Program-made: the position numbers and the translations under genes
Assembly (NCBI GenBank): GCA_021160085.1
Contig: JAGHDE010000244.1
Location: 1 to 7,977 of the forward strand
Length of the DNA: 7,977 nucleotides
Source: Pseudomonadota bacterium
Lineage (GTDB): Bacteria; Desulfobacterota; WTBG01; JAGOGO01
Direction: 5' to 3'
The notes under the pieces: model-generated
Database searches by the model: none
Seen by the model: the letters and a program-made list of their open reading frames with translations, nothing else
What the model was told of the DNA's origin: nothing
Part shown: positions 6,004 to 7,977 of the stretch, piece after piece
How the letters are laid out: the number at the start of each line of letters is the position of its first letter
How positions within the stretch are numbered: position 1 is the stretch's first letter

Positions 6004-6558
6004 CTAAAGCTCATAAACTTGTGTCTCTTCAAAACCTTTTTTTACAGCTACGATGTTCTTTTCCAGGGCTGCATCTCTAAAAGCCATCTCTCCCATGGCT
6101 TTGTTTAAGCTTTCAAGAGAAACAAAACCGGTCGTTTTGATAAAGGCTCCTAACATAATGGTATTGGTGATCGTTCTGCCAATAACTTCCTTGGCGATGT
6201 TTATCGCATTACAAAGCCCCACCTTTTTCACCTTGGGATCCAGCTTTAACTCTTTTAAAGACTTATTGGTACATAACACCGCCACACCATTATCCTGCAT
6301 TCCTTCAAAAATATTAACTGTATTCGGTACCGTAGGGTCAATGCAGATTACACAGTGCGGAAATCGAACATTGGTATGCTGCCTGATAACTTTATCATCA
6401 AATTTAAGGTAGGCCTGAACCGGCGCGCCTCGCCGTTCAAAACCAAAAGCAGGGATGGTAACCGCATACTTGCCTTCATCTAATAAGGCTTTATTCAGCA
6501 TTTGAGCACCCATTACCGATCCCTGGCCTCCCCGGCCATGAAATCTTATTTCATACAT
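6004..6558 (-). CDS. 2-oxoacid:acceptor oxidoreductase gamma subunit (PadE/PorG-like)
   Basis: This 184-residue protein is a complete gamma subunit of the POR family (PF01558 type). The hallmark FHGRGGQGSV occupies residues 6-15, followed by IPAFGFERRGAPVQAY (35-50), the usual segment that faces the alpha subunit, and a NAIN/NTIMLGAF region near 125-150. Length equals that of free-standing PorG proteins (about 180-190), so nothing is missing or fused. It is the first gene of the operon, with AAAGGAG at 6570-6576 placed 11 nt before the ATG. The order gamma-delta-alpha-flavoprotein-beta is what I recall for padEFGHI. The subunit helps form the CoA/TPP-binding core of the complex but says little about substrate. 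Confidence 0.92.
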   Translation of the reverse strand: MYEIRFHGRGGQGSVMGAQMLNKALLDEGKYAVTIPAFGFERRGAPVQAYLKFDDKVIRQHTNVRFPHCVICIDPTVPNTVNIFEGMQDNGVAVLCTNKSLKELKLDPKVKKVGLCNAINIAKEVIGRTITNTIMLGAFIKTTGFVSLESLNKAMGEMAFRDAALEKNIVAVKKGFEETQVYEL

Positions 6559-6762
6559 TTTTCTATTGGCTCCTTTAACCCATTGTTATTATTGATAAAT
6601 TTGCAAAAAAGGCATAAAATAAGAATAGCATCTTCAGTGTAACTCCGTAGCAATCTAAGCAATGTCTGTACTTACGCTCTGCGGGATTGCTTAGCTACCC
6701 TCGTCCGCCTTTGGCAAAACATCTTTTCCGACTTTTTACGAAACCGTAATTATCTCTGTTTT
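6559..6762. other. Intergenic spacer between amidohydrolase gene and operon
   Basis: This 204-bp spacer separates the amidohydrolase stop from the gamma gene. It holds the bulged palindrome at 6647-6698, a short hairpin TTACG-AAAC-CGTAA near 6735-6748, and A/T-rich DNA before the gamma ribosome binding site. On the minus strand TGC-TATTCT (an extended -10-like match) lies about 70 bp before the gamma ATG, but without a matching -35. A promoter for the operon probably lies here, yet I cannot place it with confidence. Confidence 0.4.
6647..6698. repeat. Bulged palindrome, REP-like intergenic repeat
   Basis: GTAGC (6647-6651) and TAAGCAAT (6656-6663) pair with ATTGCTTA (6686-6693) and GCTAC (6694-6698). 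The stem is 13 bp with a four-base bulge (AATC) on one side and a 22-base loop. There is no T-run after the stem on either strand, which argues against a simple terminator. The composition (AGCAATC/GATTGCT words around a stem) recalls multi-copy REP-type palindromes of bacterial intergenic regions. One copy cannot prove that. Confidence 0.5.
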
Positions 6763-7977
6763 TTATTTCTGTAAGGTTCTCCGCAAATATTTACCCGCTC
6801 CCGGTTCAATCAAAACCTTTCCGTCATCCACTGCCAGTATTCCACCCTTTATTACCTTTACCGGCCACCCCTTCAAAGTTCGCCCCTGAAAGAGAGAAAA
6901 GTCAGAAAAAGAATATTGCCCTTTGGGATCAACCTTCTTTTCCTTGTCTAAATCTAATATTACCAGGTCAGCATCCGATCCTACCGCAATCGTTCCTTTC
7001 TGCGGGTAGACTCCGTAAGCCTCAGCCGGCGCCTTGGTGGCCTTTTCGATGATGGTCATCCAGGATATCCCTCGCTTGTGGTATCCTTCGGTAAGCAAGG
7101 CGGGGATATGCTCGCCCACCACCGGATAACCGGGCATGACTTCCATAAAGTTTTCAGAAGATTTCATCTCAGAACCACAGGACACGTTATCAGTCCCAAA
7201 GGTGCTCACCACACCCTTTTTTACGGCCTCCCACATGGCATCGACCGACGCCTGTTCCCGAATTGGGGGAAGCATCTTGGCCAGTTTGCCCATCGGGTCA
7301 TCACTGTTCATTGCACAGTAAGCCGAGGTGGTTTCCACATAAATATTTTCCCGACCTTCTTTAAAGAGCTCAAACAATGCGTGAGCTGCCTCCTTACTCG
7401 ACATGTGCACCATGTAAGCCCGGGCGCCGGTTTCTCTCGCGATATTGACAAATCTCCGGGCAGCATTCTCTTCTGCTCCGGCAGGACTCGAGTCAGTCCA
7501 GTCCTTAAGCGTAGGATTCGGGCAATTTTTCTGCACATTTTCCCATCCCTGGTTGACCATTTCCTGGTCCTCGCAATGAATACATCCGATTGCGGGATGA
7601 CCCATTTTCGCAATTTTCTCAAAACCCTTTTTAATGAAATCATCAAGAACGTTGGGAAAAACTCCGGGAACACCGGTCATGTAAAATTTGAAGTCGGTAA
7701 TTCCGAACTTTTCATAACACTCTTCCATTTCATCCATCTGTTGAGGAGTAAATATGGCAAGGTGGAACAGTATATCCGTGGAGCTTTTCTCCTCAAGTGT
7801 TTTAATTTGCTCGGCCAGAGTCGGCAGATATGAATCCGCCCCCCCCACAAAAGCACCCAGAGTCGTCACCCCGCCAGATAAAGCATACCGCGTTTCGGTT
7901 TCACATTCTCCTTCAAAGGTGGAAAAAATTCCTAAGTGAATATGGGGATCAATCCAACCGGGAGTTACATACTTCCC
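6763..7977 (-). CDS. Dihydropyrimidinase/hydantoinase-fold amidohydrolase, 5' end outside window
   Basis: The frame is open to the right edge, so 404 C-terminal residues are visible and roughly 50-60 are missing. The valine codon at 7867-7869 is internal, not the start, because the metal motif lies before it. Visible-fragment landmarks: PGWIDPHIHLG with the metal ligands H12 and H14; K97 in DFKFYM, the position of the carboxylated bridging lysine; H134 (IHCED); H191 (MVHMSS); D263 (FGTDN). These are the two-metal ligands of cyclic amidohydrolases. The C terminus has the family's DADLVILD and LKGWPVKVI segments. The enzyme should hydrolyse a cyclic amide or imide. Typical active-site residues are missing: K+5 is Gly rather than the substrate-binding Tyr, and SPPLR is LPPIR, so the substrate is uncertain. 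It lies 204 bp before the oxidoreductase operon on the same strand; co-transcription is possible but not shown. Confidence 0.9.
   Translation of the reverse strand, partial: GKYVTPGWIDPHIHLGIFSTFEGECETETRYALSGGVTTLGAFVGGADSYLPTLAEQIKTLEEKSSTDILFHLAIFTPQQMDEMEECYEKFGITDFKFYMTGVPGVFPNVLDDFIKKGFEKIAKMGHPAIGCIHCEDQEMVNQGWENVQKNCPNPTLKDWTDSSPAGAEENAARRFVNIARETGARAYMVHMSSKEAAHALFELFKEGRENIYVETTSAYCAMNSDDPMGKLAKMLPPIREQASVDAMWEAVKKGVVSTFGTDNVSCGSEMKSSENFMEVMPGYPVVGEHIPALLTEGYHKRGISWMTIIEKATKAPAEAYGVYPQKGTIAVGSDADLVILDLDKEKKVDPKGQYSFSDFSLFQGRTLKGWPVKVIKGGILAVDDGKVLIEPGAGKYLRRTLQK

Noticed and set aside
6735..6748. A short hairpin TTACG-AAAC-CGTAA after the amidohydrolase stop as a terminator.
   Set aside because: A five-base stem with only a short T tract is too weak to call.
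7078..7833. A 251-codon plus-strand open frame.
   Set aside because: It is antisense to the amidohydrolase gene, which has clear catalytic motifs throughout. The plus frame shows only low-complexity residues and no recognisable domain.
1..7977. CRISPR arrays, integrase or attachment sites, riboswitches.
   Set aside because: I saw no regular spaced direct repeats, no integrase gene and no riboswitch-like leader. The tRNA 3' end is not duplicated elsewhere in the window.

Overview
The window looks like chromosomal DNA from an obligate anaerobe, most likely a moderate-GC Firmicute of the Peptococcaceae/Clostridia kind. This rests on strong purine-rich ribosome binding sites, short intergenic gaps, oxygen-sensitive iron-sulfur enzymes and a tRNA without an encoded CCA end. 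The taxon is inference. All intact genes, and the transposase, lie on the minus strand, so transcription runs from high to low coordinates.

Region 6763-7977 holds the 3' part of a cyclic-amidohydrolase gene (dihydropyrimidinase/hydantoinase fold) that enters from beyond the right edge. A 204-bp spacer (6559-6762) follows, carrying a bulged palindrome that resembles a REP-type intergenic repeat.

Region 1697-6558 is the core of the window: a tight five-gene operon for a 2-oxoacid oxidoreductase. Its order is gamma, delta (two 4Fe-4S), alpha, a stand-alone FAD/NAD(P) flavoprotein, then beta fused to a four-cluster ferredoxin domain. Subunit content, sizes and order match, as I recall them, phenylglyoxylate:NAD+ oxidoreductase (PadEFGHI) of anaerobic phenylalanine degradation. 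The inferred reaction is 2-oxoacid + CoA + NAD+ to acyl-CoA + CO2 + NADH. TPP sits on alpha/beta, electrons pass through the clusters, and the flavoprotein reduces NAD+. The true substrate cannot be fixed from sequence. A strong hairpin terminator (1632-1661) closes the operon.

Region 1506-1617 is tRNA-Arg(CCU) with its own promoter. Region 5-1486 is an insertion sequence of about 1.48 kb with imperfect 15-bp ends and one DDE transposase with the Y(2)R(3)E(6)K signature. Its end lies 19 bp beyond the tRNA 3' end, so tRNA read-through would enter the transposase in the sense direction. The transposase leader carries a perfect 12-bp inverted repeat that could hide its Shine-Dalgarno only in such read-through transcripts, as described for IS10 and IS50. 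The well-placed ATG is one base out of frame with the transposase, so this copy may be dead or expressed inefficiently.
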